Part shown: in pieces, positions 5,877-7,255 of the stretch
Numbering within the stretch: the first letter of the stretch is position 1
Layout of the letters: the number at the start of each line of letters is the position of its first letter
Source: Candidatus Nanopelagicales bacterium
GTDB lineage: Bacteria > Actinomycetota > Actinomycetes > S36-B12
Assembly (NCBI GenBank): GCA_023264215.1
Contig: JALQSY010000086.1
Span: forward strand, 1 to 7,255
Length of the DNA stretch: 7,255 bases
Reading direction: 5' to 3'
Translations under genes and position numbers: made by a program
Notes under the pieces: model-generated
Databases searched by the model: none
The model's input: only the letters and a program-made list of their open reading frames with translations
What the model was told of the DNA's origin: nothing

Positions 5877-6737
5877 TCAGATTCTCGTCCGTGACGACCA
5901 CAGTTCGGGGAAGGCCTGGCGCTGCAGGCTCTTCTCCAGCCAGGCCAGGCCGGCGGAGCCGCCGGTGCCGACCTTGGCTCCCATCGCGCGCCGCACCGCC
6001 ATGAGGTGCCGGTAGCGCCAGTCGCTGAATTCCTCGGCGATATCGGTCAGGGACTCGGCGAGCTCGCGCAACTGCGTGCCGTGACCGTTGTCGGCGTAGA
6101 CCTGCACCCAGACGTCCTCGACCGCCTCGTCCCACTCGTGGGTGGTGTCGGTGGCGCCGTCGAGCACCGACTGCGGCACGGCGTATCCCTGTCGCGCGAG
6201 GTAGGCCAGGACATCGTCGTACAGGCTCGGCGCCTCGAAGGCCGCAACAAGTTGGGCGTAGTGGTCCCCGGCGACATGCTTGTGCGGTCGAAGCAGCGCG
6301 GGATCTTTGAAGCCGAGCAGGAACTCGACATGCCGGTAGAGGAAGGACTGGAAGCCGGAGGCCTCGCCCAGGGCCTCGCGGAAGGCATTGAAGTCCGGGG
6401 GCGTCATCCAGGTGAAGCTGACCCACGATGCATTGAGCCCGCGGAAGTGGTCGCGGCTGCGGCGCAGCGCGAGCAGTGCCTCGCCGAGCTGGTCCTCCCG
6501 TAGGTAGCGCTGGGCCGTGCGCCATTCGAAGGCGAGGAGGTTGAAGTACAGCTCCATGATCTGGGACAGGACCAGGAACATGTACTCGCCGGGTTCGTCG
6601 GTCATGGTGCGCTGCATGGTGGCCAGGGTCGACGAGCGGACGTAGGCGTCGTAGGGGGTCGTCTGCTCGAACTCGACCTTCGGTGCCTCGTGGGTGCTCG
6701 ACTCGGAGGAACGGCCCGGATTCCGCCTGCTGGTCAT
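5877..6737 (-). CDS. kynA: Tryptophan 2,3-dioxygenase family protein, first gene of operon B
   Basis: Heme dioxygenase that opens the indole ring of L-tryptophan to N-formylkynurenine, the entry step of the pathway. With the ATG at 6737 it has 286 residues. The end block WRYRHLMAVRRAMGAKVGTG (240-259) contains the proximal heme ligand H244 and the GTGGS loop; GFQSFLYRHVEFLLGFKD (128-145) supplies R135, the substrate-carboxylate arginine position, and TPYDAYVRSSTLATMQ is the N-terminal tryptophan-dioxygenase block. Where the family reads FIIQHQTSELW, this protein reads FLVLSQIMELY: the distal histidine (H55 of Xanthomonas TDO) is S58 here, the residue type indoleamine dioxygenases carry. An upstream in-frame start at 6770 would add 11 residues with no support. 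The chosen ATG follows a -10-like box by 6 bp and has no Shine-Dalgarno, so it may be leaderless. Kynureninase follows 3 bp later. Confidence 0.92.
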   Translation of the reverse strand: MTSRRNPGRSSESSTHEAPKVEFEQTTPYDAYVRSSTLATMQRTMTDEPGEYMFLVLSQIMELYFNLLAFEWRTAQRYLREDQLGEALLALRRSRDHFRGLNASWVSFTWMTPPDFNAFREALGEASGFQSFLYRHVEFLLGFKDPALLRPHKHVAGDHYAQLVAAFEAPSLYDDVLAYLARQGYAVPQSVLDGATDTTHEWDEAVEDVWVQVYADNGHGTQLRELAESLTDIAEEFSDWRYRHLMAVRRAMGAKVGTGGSAGLAWLEKSLQRQAFPELWSSRTRI

Positions 6738-6743
6738 GGGGCC

Positions 6744-6772
6744 AGTGTGGTCCCCCGGCCACGGCTTCACCA
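6744..6772 (-). promoter_or_regulatory. Candidate promoter of operon B (leaderless type)
   Basis: On the minus strand the -10-like box CACACT (6749-6744) is followed by GGCCCC and then the kynA ATG. The hexamer 17 bp upstream is TGGTGA (6772-6767), a weak -35. The arrangement copies that of operon A (CACAAT, GGACCC, GTG), so the start of transcription would be at or next to the start codon. Confidence 0.4.
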
Positions 6773-6776
6773 GGGA

Positions 6777-6819
6777 CCCCGGGCACTTCGTCGAACGGGC
6801 AGAGGGGCTATGCCCGGGG
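6777..6819. repeat. 9-bp perfect inverted repeat upstream of kynA
   Basis: CCCCGGGCA (6777-6785) and TGCCCGGGG (6811-6819) pair exactly across 25 bp. The loop is long for an RNA hairpin, so a protein site or a DNA loop is more likely. The inner TGCCCGG also occurs between the LysR gene and operon A. Confidence 0.4.
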
Positions 6820-6823
6820 CGAA

Positions 6824-6839
6824 TCAGCCGAACGGCTGA
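6824..6839. promoter_or_regulatory. Palindrome 1 of a pair (TCAGCCG-AA-CGGCTGA)
   Basis: 7-bp arms around AA, midway between kynA and the lipoprotein gene. Its core AGCCGAACGGCT matches that of the second palindrome at 6877-6890 apart from the A/T centre, so the two are probably sites for the same dimeric regulator (inference). Confidence 0.45.
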
Positions 6840-6865
6840 GGAACCGCGGGACAGCCCTATCCGTC
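6840..6865 (+). promoter_or_regulatory. Candidate ECF-sigma promoter of the lipoprotein gene
   Basis: GGAAC (6840-6844), 17 bp, then CGTC (6862-6865), close to the GGAAC/CGTC pattern of several actinobacterial extracytoplasmic-function sigma factors. The predicted start of transcription, about 6872-6876, would lie just before palindrome 2. No convincing sigma-70-type -35/-10 pair was seen for this gene. Weak, short consensus. Confidence 0.3.
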
Positions 6866-6876
6866 AAGATGGGCGA

Positions 6877-6890
6877 GAGCCGATCGGCTC
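6877..6890. promoter_or_regulatory. Palindrome 2 of a pair (GAGCCGATCGGCTC)
   Basis: Perfect 14-bp palindrome ending 30 bp before the lipoprotein ATG. It shares AGCCGAWCGGCT with palindrome 1, 52 bp away start to start, roughly five helical turns, so bound dimers would face the same side of DNA. It could also act as a hairpin in a 5' leader. Confidence 0.45.
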
Positions 6891-6920
6891 ACCCCCTCGG
6901 GGAGACAGGAAGCAGGGATC

Positions 6921-7255
6921 ATGCGCGTGAGCACCCGTCGCGGCCTCGCCATCGCGGCCGCCAGCATCATCGCCCTGGGCGGAGCCAGTGTGCTCACCGC
7001 CTGCGGCGGTTCATCCGAGCCCGCGGCGAGTTCATCCGCCGCCGAGTCCACCGGAGGGGAGGCCGGCATGATCGGACCGGTCATCGTCGAGCCAGGCCAG
7101 ACCACCGCCGAGGTGCAGGTCGGCCGCATGGTCACCTTCAACGTCGCCGACCCGATGGTCTGGATGATCTCGAACAGCGACGACGCGGTCCTCAAGGTCA
7201 CCCCGGGCGGCACCGACGGCTCGGCCACGTTCCTTCCCGGCGCCGAGGCGCTCGC
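6921..7255 (+). CDS. Secreted lipoprotein, N-terminal 111 residues (3' end beyond window)
   Basis: Function not recognised. The product starts with a signal peptide: positive MRVSTRR, a hydrophobic stretch LAIAAASIIALGGASV (9-24) and the lipobox LTAC, with C28 the lipidated cysteine. A Gly/Ser/Ala/Glu-rich linker (29-47) follows. From about residue 49 (MIGPVIVEPGQTTAEVQVGR) a beta-rich domain begins with FNVADPMVWMISNSDDAVLK, so it is anchored on the outer face of the membrane. The ATG at 6921 is backed by the signal peptide and by an AGGAAGCAGGG purine stretch just upstream. It is read away from operon B across 183 bp. Nothing visible links it to tryptophan breakdown; a solute-binding or generic surface role cannot be told apart from this fragment. 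Confidence 0.88.
   Translation, partial: MRVSTRRGLAIAAASIIALGGASVLTACGGSSEPAASSSAAESTGGEAGMIGPVIVEPGQTTAEVQVGRMVTFNVADPMVWMISNSDDAVLKVTPGGTDGSATFLPGAEAL

Noticed and set aside
5779..6786. 335-codon minus-strand frame overlapping kynA and kynU
   Set aside because: Out-of-frame shadow of kynA; Arg/Pro/Gly-rich with no domain.
6857..7228. Minus-strand frame of 123 codons opposite the lipoprotein
   Set aside because: The plus strand has a clean signal peptide and lipobox; the antisense frame has no start context and no recognisable domain.
1..7255. Mobile elements, CRISPR arrays, tRNA or rRNA genes
   Set aside because: No transposase, regularly spaced repeats, tRNA-like cloverleaf or rRNA segment was recognised; coding density and composition are even across the window, with no sign of recent insertion.

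Overview
This is a high-GC stretch, rich in GTG and TTG starts and with tightly packed genes. It looks like the chromosome of an actinobacterium, and by general character I would guess a Microbacteriaceae-like genus (inference, no phylogenetic marker is present). It holds an almost complete aerobic kynurenine / 3-hydroxyanthranilate route for breaking down tryptophan, set out as two minus-strand operons around a LysR-type regulator.

Layout: positions 1-2677 (minus strand) hold operon A, read in the order RidA-family protein (probable 2-aminomuconate deaminase), 3-hydroxyanthranilate 3,4-dioxygenase, 2-amino-3-carboxymuconate-6-semialdehyde decarboxylase (ACMSD) and kynurenine 3-monooxygenase, which runs off the left edge. 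Positions 2678-2760 are a divergent control region with a perfect 12-bp palindrome lying over the candidate -35 of operon A. Positions 2761-3702 (plus) encode the LysR regulator. Positions 3703-3807 separate converging genes and hold a long imperfect inverted repeat. Positions 3808-6737 (minus) hold operon B: tryptophan 2,3-dioxygenase, kynureninase and an alpha/beta-hydrolase kynurenine formamidase. Positions 6738-6920 are a second divergent region rich in palindromes. From 6921 (plus) a secreted lipoprotein gene begins and runs off the right edge.

How the genes fit: tryptophan -> N-formylkynurenine (operon B dioxygenase) -> kynurenine (operon B hydrolase) -> 3-hydroxykynurenine (operon A monooxygenase) -> 3-hydroxyanthranilate (operon B kynureninase) -> aminocarboxymuconate semialdehyde (operon A dioxygenase) -> aminomuconate semialdehyde (ACMSD) -> [dehydrogenase not in window] -> 2-aminomuconate -> 4-oxalocrotonate (RidA-like deaminase). 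ACMSD draws flux away from quinolinate, so the set reads as catabolic rather than NAD-making. The steps alternate between the operons, so they should be co-expressed; their start regions in fact look alike (a -10-like CACAMT followed by GGMCCC directly at the start codon, with no Shine-Dalgarno), which suggests leaderless first genes. Gene junctions inside both operons are +2, +2, -4 and +3, +2 bp, so translational coupling is likely.

The points most worth following are the serine in the tryptophan dioxygenase where the distal histidine is expected, the matched leaderless-type promoters, the TTG start of ACMSD, the palindromes in both control regions, and the mixed eukaryote-like character of the formamidase and kynureninase.
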